This document shows positions 50,374 through 58,892 of a DNA stretch of 64,000 nucleotides, in pieces. Numbering within the stretch: position 1 is the stretch's first letter; the number at the start of each line of letters is the position of its first letter. Position numbers and translations under genes: made by a program. This DNA is from Chitinophagaceae bacterium. GTDB taxonomy: Bacteria > Bacteroidota > Bacteroidia > Chitinophagales > Chitinophagaceae. The notes below the pieces were generated by a model that made no database searches, was not told where the DNA came from, and worked only from the letters and a program-made list of their open reading frames with translations. The stretch covers positions 1-64,000 of the forward strand of contig JADJBP010000001.1 in assembly GCA_016703625.1 (NCBI GenBank), given 5' to 3'.

Positions 50374-51146
50374 ATGTCGACCCTCACCATTACAACTATA
50401 CAAAGCAACCTGATCTGGGAAGAAAAGCAGGCAAACCTGCGTTTACTGGAAAAGAAGATCGCCGGTATTGAAGAAAAGACAGAGATCGTGGTGCTGCCCG
50501 AAATGTTCAACACCGGGTTTAGCATGAAACCCGAACTGCTATCCGAGACCATGGATGGCGAAACCGTGGAATGGATGAAAAAGGTAAGCCGGGATTACGG
50601 GATCGTACTTACCGGGAGTTTGATGATCACAGAAGAAGGCAAATATTATAACCGCCTGGTGTGGATGTTGCCCAACGGCCATTACGGCCATTATGATAAA
50701 AGGCATTTGTTTGCATTTGGCAATGAAGATAAACATTACAGTCCCGGCAATAAAAGGCTGATCGCTTCGGTAAAAGGCTGGAAGATCAATTTACAGGTTT
50801 GTTATGATCTGCGGTTCCCGGTTTGGGCGAGGCAGGCTCCCCTCTCTTCCAGGAAAGGGGATGGGGGCGAGGTCGAATATGATGTCCTGATCTATGTTGC
50901 CAACTGGCCCGAGCGCCGCAGCCATGCCTGGAAAACCTTATTGTGCGCAAGGGCGATAGAGAATCAGTGTTATGTGGTTGGTGTTAACCGGGTTGGTAGT
51001 GATGGAAACAATGTTTATCACAGCGGCAACAGTTTGCCAGTGCGTTTTTAAGTCCCGTTAGGGATGATATACTTGCCTGTCGGCAGACAGGTTGGCAAAA
51101 ATTACAGGAAAAAGAAATCAAAAATGCCGTAGGCATGATAGGATAA
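50374..51146 (+). CDS. Nitrilase/omega-amidase-type carbon-nitrogen hydrolase interrupted by REP-like palindromes
   Basis: The catalytic core is intact: EIVVLPEMFNTGFSM (Glu), YYNRLVWMLPNG with GHYDKRHLFAFG (Lys) and NLQVCYDLRFPVWAR (Cys), then VANWPERRSHAWKTLLCARA. Between WARQ and EYDVLIY there are about 14 extra residues (APLSSRKGDGGEV) encoded by a palindromic repeat at 50837-50876. After GNS the frame shifts near 51030, then a second repeat adds ACRQTGW and a third replaces the end (KNAVGMIG, stop 51144-51146). The last 25-30 family residues seem missing. The family deamidates alpha-ketoglutaramate or similar. Whether this copy still works is unclear. Confidence 0.7.
50837..50876. repeat. 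REP-like palindrome inside the nitrilase gene
   Basis: CTCCCCTCTCTTCC / GGAAAGGGG hairpin followed by ATGGGGGCGAGGTC. It keeps the reading frame and adds about 14 residues at a surface loop. Confidence 0.6.
51076..51091. repeat. Short palindrome CCTGTCGGCAGACAGG
   Basis: CCTGTC and GACAGG around GGCA. This short element recurs in many Bacteroidota genomes; here it lies in the nitrilase 3' end. Confidence 0.55.
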
Positions 51147-51175
51147 AAAGTAAAAGATCTATCGTACCTACGGCA
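51125..51175. repeat. REP-like inverted repeat after the nitrilase
   Basis: TGCCGTAGGCATGATAG and CTATCGTACCTACGGCA pair at 15 of 17 positions around a 17-nt loop. The nitrilase frame stops inside the repeat. Confidence 0.65.
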
Positions 51176-51285
51176 CTCAATGTGTAGTATTTTCAAAAAC
51201 TACCACCAATCTTTGGCCTCTACAAGGCTGCGACAACAAATCATTGCTAATACGAGGCAGCCAAAAACGCAGGATTGCCCATTGC

Positions 51286-52782
51286 CTATTGCCCATTTGC
51301 TTTCCGTATCATCTCCATCACCACCTGCATTTTATGATCAACGCCTTTTATGAGCGCATCGTAATTGGTTCCGATATTTATATCGGGTTCAATACCACGG
51401 CCATCTTTTGGAACATGATTATATTGAACCAGGCGAAATAAGGGTAACCTTACTTTTATTTTTGTATTGGGTAAAACAATATCCGGAATTAAGATGCCAT
51501 TATTGCCATGCCAGCCGCCGCCGGTTTCTTCTCCCAGTAAAACGATACCGGGCTGGCCTTTTATGGCATTACTGAAAAGTGAAGCAGCCGAAAATGTAGA
51601 ACCATTGATAAGCACGTACAGGTTGCCGTTATAATGATTGCCGGTTTTGGGTTTGTACAGCTTTCTTTCCCAGTGGCCGAAATGGTAAAGCCCGTCCCTG
51701 TTTTTTTTGGTTAGAAAAAACAAACCCAGGTTATTGATAAAACCTTCTTTGATGTATTTTGAATAAGGCCGCAGGGATTTGGTAACTGCATAAGAAGTAT
51801 CGGCCACTTTAAAATTTGTTCTGCTTACATATTTTGTCAGCAGGGTTGAAAGCCTGATCCTTCCGCCGCCATTGCTGCGAATATCAAGTACTACGTTATT
51901 GATGCCCGTTTTTTTAATGTACCTGAATGTTTGCCGGTAAAACCTGCGCAAGCTGCCTGTTGAAAATGTATTGATGGTAACAATTGCTGTATTGTTGGTG
52001 GTATCAACAGCCAGTGAGCGGGCATCCAGTAATCTTTTTTGGCGGGTTTCCCTTTTTTCTTTCTTTTCCTTTTTTGCCAAACCGCTGGCTCTTGCTTTTT
52101 TGCTGCTGTCTTTTGGCCATTCAAATACAGGGATACCGGTCGTTTGTTCAACCCCGGTACTGTCGATATAAGTTACCCGGTATGTTTTACTGATGCCGAA
52201 AATATTGCGGTGGTAATACGGAAAATTATTGCTGAGCCTGATGTAGTTTACATTATTGGCATACCCGTCCTCGGTCATGTAACTGAACATGATCTTTGTA
52301 AGGTCAGTATTCTTTATGCCGTTAATGGATCTAATGAGCGTTCCTCTTTTTAATACCGAATCTTTCCGGTTCAGGTTATTGGTTACTACCATGGTATCGT
52401 TCCAACATTTTAAAAAAAGCGGGAAGGAAGGGAATTTTTTACCTTCAACCCAGTTGTTATATGCTTTGCTGCGGCCAAAACTGGTATGTCCGCAATGGAT
52501 CTTATCAGTAAGCGGCGCAATCACCCGCCAGCCAAACTGCTGTTCGGTCATGCTGTCTTTAATATAACTGTAGTATTTATCAAAATACATATCCATGCTG
52601 TCTTTGGGTGTGTACCAATAGAGTGACGGATGTTTTGTTTCCAGGATACCTCTCAGTAAAGTATAATCCTGTTGTAATTGTTGTACCGGGTATTTTTTGT
52701 TGGGGTTGTAATTTTTTGTTGTAGCGCAGGAATAAAACAGGACAGAAAAGATCAGTAAAAGGGCTGCGTGAAATTTATTCAT
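51286..52782 (-). CDS. S41-family (C-terminal processing-type) serine protease lipoprotein
   Basis: 498 intact residues. Signal peptide with lipobox FSVLFYSCATTKN. An N-terminal cap domain (QDYTLLRGILETKHPSLYWY; KIHCGHTSFGRSKAYNNWVE) is followed by a degenerate PDZ-like part (LKRGTLIRSINGIKNTDLTK), then the S41 core: VVLDIRSNGGGRIRLSTLL and INGSTFSAASLFSNAIKG with the nucleophile Ser in S-T-F-S-A, and GEETGGGWHGNNG. A Lys/Arg-rich insert (KKARASGLAKKEKKEKRETR) sits between PDZ and core. Role: periplasmic protein turnover, by family. Its -7 box is four bases before the ATG. Confidence 0.88.
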   Translation of the reverse strand: MNKFHAALLLIFSVLFYSCATTKNYNPNKKYPVQQLQQDYTLLRGILETKHPSLYWYTPKDSMDMYFDKYYSYIKDSMTEQQFGWRVIAPLTDKIHCGHTSFGRSKAYNNWVEGKKFPSFPLFLKCWNDTMVVTNNLNRKDSVLKRGTLIRSINGIKNTDLTKIMFSYMTEDGYANNVNYIRLSNNFPYYHRNIFGISKTYRVTYIDSTGVEQTTGIPVFEWPKDSSKKARASGLAKKEKKEKRETRQKRLLDARSLAVDTTNNTAIVTINTFSTGSLRRFYRQTFRYIKKTGINNVVLDIRSNGGGRIRLSTLLTKYVSRTNFKVADTSYAVTKSLRPYSKYIKEGFINNLGLFFLTKKNRDGLYHFGHWERKLYKPKTGNHYNGNLYVLINGSTFSAASLFSNAIKGQPGIVLLGEETGGGWHGNNGILIPDIVLPNTKIKVRLPLFRLVQYNHVPKDGRGIEPDINIGTNYDALIKGVDHKMQVVMEMIRKANGQ

Positions 52783-52786
52783 TGGG

Positions 52787-52794
52787 CAAAACTA
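52787..52794 (-). promoter_or_regulatory. -7 box TAGTTTTG four bases before the S41 protease start
   Basis: Full match to TAnnTTTG on the minus strand, then CCCA, then ATG at 52782. Leaderless start predicted. Confidence 0.6.
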
Positions 52795-52944
52795 ATTAAA
52801 ACTACAGTTAAATGGCTTTGCCTGTTTTGGGATCATAATTTATCGTTTTGGGATAAAAGAAGGTCAATTGGGTTTTTAAAAAAAGCATAATGTCTTAGAT
52901 ATGAATTTAATGAAGTAGAAGTTTAAACAATAAATAATTGAGAA

Positions 52945-53871
52945 TTATTTCAAATGATTCCATCCCTGTGCCACCAGCTCATGTTTATTTCCACCACGGG
53001 TAATAAATGTTTTTCCTTTTTCCGCTTCGGTAATATATCCAATAATACTTAAGCCGTTATTGGCAGCTATCTTTTCATGATCGGCCTGGGAAACAGTAAA
53101 TAACAATTCATAATCTTCGCCGCCACTTAATGCACAGGCGGTGGGGTCAAGCTCCAGTTTGTATGCAAAATCCTTGCTGTCTTCATTCAAGGGTAGTTTG
53201 TCTTCATATAAAACACAGCCAACATTACTCTGCTTACAAATGTGCAGCATCTCACTGCTTAAGCCATCACTGATGTCCATCATGCTTGTTGGTGTGATCT
53301 TGTGTTCGGCAAAATATTCGATGACATCTTTGCGGGCTTCGGGTTTTAATAACCGGCCAACAATATATGCACGGTTTTCCAGGTCGGGCTGGGCGCCGGT
53401 TTCTTCAAATATTTTTTTCTCTCTTTCTAAAATGGTGAGGCCTAAAAACGCTCCACCAAGATCCCCGCTTACACAAACCAGGTCGTTTACTTTGGCGCCG
53501 TCTCTTTTTACATACATATCGGGCGCCACCTCTCCAATTGCAGTAATGCTGATCACAAAACCACGCTGCGATGTAGTGGTATCGCCGCCAACCAGGTCAA
53601 CATCATATTTATCGCATGCCGCATATATACCGGCATAAAACTCATCCAAAGCTTCCACACTGAATTTATTGCTGATGGCTATACTAAGCAGGATCTGCGT
53701 TGGCGTGGCATTCATGGCATATATATCACTGATGTTGGCGATCACCGATTTATAACCCAAATGTTTCAATGGTGTGTACATCAGGTCAAAATGAATGCCT
53801 TCAATCAACAGGTCGGTACTTAAAACCGTTTGCCTGCCAAAATGATCGATCACGGCTCCGTCATCACCCAC
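52945..53871 (-). CDS. thiL: Thiamine-monophosphate kinase, N-terminus missing
   Basis: 308 residues are seen from VGDDGAVIDHFGRQTVLSTD on: ANISDIYAMNATPTQILLSI, DVDLVGGDTTTSQRGFVISI, CVSGDLGGAFLGL, SMMDISDGLSSEMLHICKQS and CALSGGEDYELLFTV are all ThiL blocks of the AIR-synthase-like fold. It makes thiamine diphosphate from the monophosphate. The family normally has about 35-40 residues before VGDD (including an E-F-x-LI block). Here the frame stays open only into an inverted repeat and meets a stop there, with no ATG. A transposon-like cassette starts at once upstream, so the 5' end appears lost. The gene may be translated from an internal GTG or TTG, or be inactive. Confidence 0.85.
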   Translation of the reverse strand: MGDDGAVIDHFGRQTVLSTDLLIEGIHFDLMYTPLKHLGYKSVIANISDIYAMNATPTQILLSIAISNKFSVEALDEFYAGIYAACDKYDVDLVGGDTTTSQRGFVISITAIGEVAPDMYVKRDGAKVNDLVCVSGDLGGAFLGLTILEREKKIFEETGAQPDLENRAYIVGRLLKPEARKDVIEYFAEHKITPTSMMDISDGLSSEMLHICKQSNVGCVLYEDKLPLNEDSKDFAYKLELDPTACALSGGEDYELLFTVSQADHEKIAANNGLSIIGYITEAEKGKTFITRGGNKHELVAQGWNHLK

Positions 53872-53910
53872 GCTTAGAATGGTAGAAATATTTGGGTACG
53901 TTCCATTTAT

Positions 53911-54468
53911 TTTAGATTGTAGTTTGTAGATTGGCGATTTTTGATTTTATATGGCCGCTGTTTTTTTATCAACAACGAGATTTTTAAAAGCCATGTTAAT
54001 GATTTTTGATTTTAGATCTTATTTGGCCGGTTGCTTTTTCTTTTTCGGCAGTCATGTTTTTTAAGTCAGTGTTTATTGAAGCTATGTTTATGGATAGTAA
54101 TTCATTTGCTATAACATATAAGCCACGCAACTCTTGTTTAAACGGCTCATTGAACTCAGCCAATAATTCATAAAAATGCATGGTTTCATCAAGCTCTTCT
54201 TCTGCAACTCTTAGTTTATTAACAAAATCAGCTTTGTTTTCCCCATGCTGCCGGAATTTGCTGACACTGAACTGGAGCATCTTATTATTTGACCAATATA
54301 AGTTTTGTTTACAATGTTGTTAGGAAACTTAAGGCATAGCTTTGCTGTATTTACAGCAAGCACTTTCAGCCGTTTCATTATTTCAACCTTCTTAGAATTC
54401 ATACTGCGTTTAAATTGTTTTTAAACCCTGCAATAAAAAAAAATCTAAAATCGCCAATCTAAAATCTA
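53911..54468. mobile_element. Candidate mobile cassette: four-helix-bundle gene between inverted repeats
   Basis: The left end contains TAGATTGGCGATTTTTGATT (53927-53946) and the right end, read on the opposite strand, TAGATTGGCGATTTTAGATT (54461-54442). The ends are therefore inverted copies of about 22 bp, with further TAGATT-rich sequence outside. The 560-bp interval holds only the four-helix-bundle gene. The left end abuts the truncated thiL and the right end begins at the stop codon of the inositol-phosphatase gene. A 20-bp internal direct copy of the left end overlaps the four-helix gene's stop. Confidence 0.5.
53996..54402 (-). CDS. Four-helix-bundle (S23/IVP, Avd-like) protein, frame-broken
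   Basis: About 135 residues, one frame change near 54240-54270 (CSSSVSAN then FRQHGENKADFVNKLRVAEE). Start MNSKKVEIMKRLKVLAVNTA at 54402. The pattern R-x-SxS-(I/V)-x-AN, then A-x-EELDET-(x)-F-YE-LL and LxxI-xNELLSI is that of the family first found in 23S rRNA intervening sequences and later as the Avd partner of diversity-generating retroelements. The four-helix bundle assembles as a pentamer and binds nucleic acid. No reverse transcriptase is near. Function here unknown; its inverted-repeat flanks suggest it travels as a cassette. Confidence 0.75.
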
Positions 54469-55244
54469 TAATTGCTTCCTATTATGAATCACATCAATCA
54501 GCTCATCATGAATCAGCCCGTTTGTGGCAACCAGTTTTTGATAAGGAGAATATTTATTACCATTCATGTCCGTTACTTTTCCCCCTGCTTCTTCCACGAT
54601 CAAATACCCGGCTGCTGTATCCCAGGCACTGAGGCTGTGTTCAAAAAAACCTTCGAACCTGCCGGCAGCAACCCAGCACAGGTCAATGGCTGCACTGCCG
54701 AGCCTGCGAACAGGAACTCCTTTGCGTACAAAGCGTTCAAAACTTCCAGCGGGCCGTTTTCCATATCGAGGTACGAATAGGGAAAACCGGTAACCAGGCA
54801 ACTGTGAATCACTTCCGTTTTTTTACTGACCCTGATTTTTTTACCATTTAACGTTGCACCCAATCCTTTTTCGGCAAAGAACAATTCGTTGATAAACGGA
54901 TTATAAACTGCACCCAGGATCATTTCACCATTTTGTTCTACGCCTATACTCACACAGCAAAGCGGAATGCCGCTGGCAAAGTTGATGGTGCCGTCAATAG
55001 GATCGATGATCCATTTGGTATCACTATTGGTTGCCATTTCGCCAACCTCCTCACTTAAAATAAAATGACCGGGATGGTCGGTATGAATGGCTTCAATGAT
55101 CGCTTTTTCGGCAGCATGATCGGCTTCGGTAACCCAGTTGTTGATACCTTCTTTGTTACTGATCTTTAAATCGTCATTATTAAAAAAATGCCTTAATTGT
55201 CTGGCACCGGCTTCTACGGCATTTAAAAGAGTTGTTTTTAACAT
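54466..55244 (-). CDS. Inositol-monophosphatase-family protein, frame-broken
   Basis: About 259 residues from MLKTTLLNAVEAGARQLRHF. Metal site blocks are WVTEADHAAEKAIIE, FILSEEVGE, KWIIDPIDGTINFASGIPLC (the DPxDGT motif) and, after an indel near 54730, RRLGSAAIDLCWVAAGRFEG and HSLSAWDTAAGYLIVEEAGG (WD motif). It ends HNRKQL with TAG at 54466-54468, exactly where the cassette's inverted repeat starts. It may be SuhB or CysQ-like; the substrate is not decided by sequence. The -7 box TATATTTG ends four bases before the ATG. Confidence 0.88.
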
Positions 55245-55248
55245 GGCG

Positions 55249-55256
55249 CAAATATA
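55249..55256 (-). promoter_or_regulatory. -7 box TATATTTG four bases before the inositol-phosphatase start
   Basis: Full consensus on the minus strand, then CGCC, then ATG at 55244. Leaderless start predicted. Confidence 0.6.
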
Positions 55257-55334
55257 CAAAGGCTTGCCTACAATAACTTTTCCTGAATTTAAGAACAGCG
55301 GTTACACATGAAATGAATTTCAGTGAGGTATAAC

Positions 55335-55342
55335 TATATTTG
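55335..55342 (+). promoter_or_regulatory. -7 box TATATTTG three bases before the GT2 start
   Basis: Full consensus, then ACT, then ATG at 55346. It would put the first transcribed base at or inside the first codon, and it argues against the upstream TTG at 55340, which lies inside the box. Confidence 0.6.
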
Positions 55343-55345
55343 ACT

Positions 55346-57309
55346 ATGATTTTGTCGGTGATCATCGTTAACTATAACGTAAAACATTTCCTGGAACAAT
55401 GCCTGTACTCGGTTCAAAAAGCCTGTAAGGGAATTGATGCAGAAATTATTGTTGCAGATAATAACTCAACAGATGGCAGCAGGGGTTTCCTGGAACCGGC
55501 GTTTCCCGGCGTTAAATTTTTATGGAATACTGATAATACCGGGTTTGCCAAAGCCAATAACCAGGCGCTTGAAATGGCAACCGGAGATTTTATCCTTTTT
55601 TAAACCCCGATACGATCATACCGGAAGACTGCATAGAAAAATGTATACAGTTTTTCGATCTGCATAAAGATGCCGGGGCTGTTGGCGTACGTATGATTGA
55701 CGGTTCAGGAAAATTTTTAAAAGAAAGTAAAAGGGCCTTTCCTTCACCCCTTACCTCTTTATTTAAACTATCGGGGCTGGCAAGAATATTTCCGCATTCC
55801 CCCACATTTGCCCGCTATCACCTGGGACATTTGCCGGAAAAGGAAAACCACGTGGTGGATGTGCTGGCCGGCGCATTTATGATGATACCAAAAGCAGTAT
55901 TGAAGCTGACGGGAAATTTTGATGATCGATTTTTTATGTATGGCGAAGATGTTGACCTGAGCTTCAGGATACAGCAGGCAGATTGTTTGGCAACTGGCGG
56001 GAAATATAAAAATTATTATTTTTCAGAGACCAGCATCATCCATTTTAAAGGAGAAAGTACCAAAAGGGGAAGCCTGAATTATGTAAGGCTGTTTTATAAG
56101 GCCATGAATTTGTTTGTAAAAAAACATTACAGCGGCAGCAAGGCCGGCATTTTTATTTTTTTAATTCAAACGGCCATCATCATCCGGGCCGGATTTTCGG
56201 CCATTGGAAACCTGCTAAAAAAAATCGGGTTACCCATACTGGATGCCGGCTTAATTTTAAGCGCCTTCTGGATAACAAAAATTCTTTGGAGCCGCTTTAT
56301 CAGGCAGGAGGTTAATTATTCTCCCAATGTTTTAGTGATCGCTTTCCCGGCTTTTACGGCCATATTTTTAATTGCTGCTTATTATTCGGGATTGTATGAT
56401 AAGGGATACAAACAATCGCAACTGATCCGTTCAACCGGTATTGCTGCACTGGTTTTATTAAGTGTATATGCTTTGTTGCCAGAAAGTATCCGTTTTTCAA
56501 GAGGCATTTTGATAGTGGGAATATTCCTGGCTTTTATTTTAATGAATTTTATGCGGCTGCTTTTTATCAGCCGGCGTTACCTGGAAACAAGGGATGAACA
56601 GGAAGAGCGGCAGCAAACCGTTGTTGTTGCAGGCGAAAAGGATTTTACAATCATTGCCGGTATCATGAACAAAGCGGGTATGCCCGAAAGGGTTTTAGGC
56701 CGAGTGGCGATCAGTCAAACAACATCAGCATCCGACCTGGGCACTATAGTACAATTGCCGAACCTGGTAAAAAGATACCCGGTTAAGGAGATCATCTTTT
56801 GTGAAAACGGGCTGAGCTTTAAAGAAATTATAAGCACCATTTAAGGCCTGCCTGCAGCAGTAAGAAATAAATTTCATGCATCGGGCAGCGTTAGTATTGT
56901 AGGCAGCGATAGTAAGAATGTAAGCGGGGATTTTGTGGCAGCAACCGGTAATTATACCATTGGCGATCCCATTAACCGGAGAAATAAAAGATTGCTCGAT
57001 ATAATGACTTCGGTGCTTTTTATTATTGGGTTTCCTTTTTTACTTTTTATAAAAAAGGGGTTACCTGGTTTTTATAAAAATGTTTTTTGGGTTTTAACAG
57101 GAAAAAAAACATGGATAGGTTATGCAGCCCCAACAGATAAATTGCCTGCCCTTAAAAAAGGGATAATCAGCAGCACTTCTTTACCCGCATACATGAATGA
57201 ATTGCCTGTTGACAGTTTATCAAAGAACGATGAATGGTATGCCTCAAATTATTCTGCCATGCTCGACCTTAAAAAAATTACACGGGGATTTAAATACCTG
57301 CATCATTGA
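55346..57309 (+). CDS. Family 2 glycosyltransferase with membrane and sugar-transferase-like C-terminus
   Basis: About 654 residues. The GT-A domain shows MILSVIIVNYNVKHFLEQCL, VADNNSTDGSRGFL, ANNQALEMATGDFILFLNPD (after an indel near 55603, the nucleotide-sugar Asp), and DDRFFMYGEDVDLSFRIQ. Four or five membrane segments follow (LILSAFWITKILW; VLVIAFPAFTAIFLIAAYYS; STGIAALVLLSVYALLP), then a nucleotide-binding-like part and a tail LLDIMTSVLFIIGFPFLLFI ending FKYLHH. An in-frame TAA at 56842-56844 interrupts it where Gln (CAA) would fit; both sides read on in the same frame. It probably builds a surface polysaccharide or lipid-linked sugar. It overlaps the convergent next gene by 7 bp. Confidence 0.85.
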
Positions 57310-58419
57310 TCTTTCGGGCTATCGTGTAACCATTCTTCGATCACCGTTTCAAAAGCGTTTTGAGTACTGTTCAATTCTTTAAAAGGAAATGTTTCAGCAG
57401 CTTTTAAGGCAGCAGGCAATGAAAAATGCTTTTGCTCCAAACATATAAATAATTGCTGCTTTTGCAGGTAAGCGGCCAGGTATTCCTGTTCTGTTTGACC
57501 CGGCGTGGGCACCAGGATCGCTTTTTATGCAGTTTTACCAGGTCCATTACAGAAGTATACCCACTGCGGCAAATGATCATGCCGGATTGCAGTAACACGG
57601 TATTTAATGCAGCCGCCGCAAGATGGTTTTTAATTTCAACCGCCGGGTTATTACAGGTTGGGATCAAAGATTGTCCCGGCAGCCCCCTAATCAACATAAC
57701 CCTGCCGGCAAATGAATGCAGTTCTTCCAGTAACCGTTTTTCAAAAATGCTGCGTTGTGGCTCGGGGCCCGACAATACAATACACAGGTCATATTTATTT
57801 TCGGTAACATTTTTTTCGAACCTTGATAAAGGACCGATATAAATTACAGGAATACGGGGTAAAGCTGGTGGATGAGATAATTCTCCTGCCAGGTTTATTT
57901 TCCCAGGGTCATCAGGCACCCAACAGGCATTGAATTTATTGATATAGTAATAATGTATTTTTTGAGCAATCCTTTCGGTAAAAGGGTTGCCGGTTTTATC
58001 TGCAGTTGATGTGTAATATAAATACAGTGTATTTTTTTATGATTTAATCCCGGGCGGTTGTCGGATATCACCATGTCAATTTTGTGCTCATTAATTATTT
58101 TAGCCAGCCATCTTTTTTCGGCAAGAACACGATATAAAAGTTTTGGGATCTGCTTTAGTAATTTTACGGTAAACCAGTATCCGTTGCGGCTGTACTGTAC
58201 CCGGTAACCTATTAGATCAATAAAATACAGTCCGGGAAATTCCTGTTGTAATAAAATTTTTACGGGGCCTTCGGCTGCAACAATTACCTCACAATTTTGT
58301 TGTAGTAATTTAAATATAACTGGAATGCAACGGGTTGCGTGTCCCAGGCCCCAGTCGAGAGGGGCAACCAGTACCCGGCGCTTTTTGAGCGGGCTGTTAA
58401 AAATTTCAGGATTATTCAA
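57303..58419 (-). CDS. MurG-like (GT28-type) glycosyltransferase, frame-broken
   Basis: About 370 residues after repair of indels near 57905 and 57525. The N-terminal half has RRVLVAPLDWGLGHATRCIP (GLGHxxR motif) and WLAKIINEHKIDMVISDNRP. The C-terminal half has DLCIVLSGPEPQRSIFEKRL and LQSGMIICRSGYTSVMDLVK followed by AILVPTPGQTEQEYLAAYLQ, the sugar-nucleotide site of GT-B enzymes. The start is unclear: TTG at 58419 precedes the first motif, with no nearby ATG. It may act on a surface glycan together with the GT2 neighbour. The upstream T run could hide an indel at the start. Confidence 0.8.
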
Positions 58420-58470
58420 AAAAATACAATAATTGTTTGTGAAAATAAGTTAAATTGCTAATCTTAAATT

Positions 58471-58599
58471 ATGCGACATATAAATAAAATAACATTATTG
58501 CTATTCATTATTGTTACCGTTTTGGTTTCAACCGGCTGCGCCTCTACAAAAAAAGGCTGTGGCTGTCCCAGCCAATCGGGAATGGTAGGGTATAAATAG
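58471..58599 (+). CDS. Small Cys-rich lipoprotein, 42 residues
   Basis: ATG at 58471 starts MRHINKITLLLFIIVTVLVS, then TGCASTKKGCGCPSQSGMVG, end YK, stop 58597-58599. A complete signal peptide with lipobox (STGC) and a mature part of only about 20 residues with a KKGCGCPS knot is typical of small conserved Bacteroidota lipoproteins. No homolog is named from memory. The gap to the next gene is 25 bp. Confidence 0.6.
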   Translation: MRHINKITLLLFIIVTVLVSTGCASTKKGCGCPSQSGMVGYK

Positions 58600-58624
58600 C
58601 ATACATTTTAACCAATATAAAGCT

Positions 58625-58873
58625 ATGAACAAATCAAACCGGGATTTATTGGTTTTGTTCAACCAGGAGATAATGACTCCACAGGCAATTGAACATGAAG
58701 TAGAGCTGCTTCATCAATTGTTGTATTCCATCGAAAGACTTGAAAATATAGTTATAGCCCACGAAATAATAGACCTTAATAAATACCGGATCATTAAAAA
58801 ACAGGGTCATCTCCGCAAAATATTTCGCCTAAGGGAATTAAAGCCATTCGTTTTTTTGAACTGTAAGAATTAA
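58625..58873 (+). CDS. Hypothetical protein, 82 residues
   Basis: Intact frame from MNKSNRDLLVLFNQEIMTPQ. Mostly helical (HEVELLHQLLYSIERLENIV; HEIIDLNKYRIIKKQGHLRK) and basic at the end (FRLRELKPFVFLNCKN). No signal peptide, no known motif. It follows the small lipoprotein and is likely co-transcribed. Codon use resembles the neighbours, but the AT content is a little higher. Confidence 0.5.
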   Translation: MNKSNRDLLVLFNQEIMTPQAIEHEVELLHQLLYSIERLENIVIAHEIIDLNKYRIIKKQGHLRKIFRLRELKPFVFLNCKN

Positions 58874-58892
58874 CTCCAGCCAAAACCAGCCC

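Noticed and set aside
53996..54402. Diversity-generating retroelement (the four-helix protein being Avd)
   Set aside because: No reverse transcriptase, template repeat or variable repeat was seen nearby.
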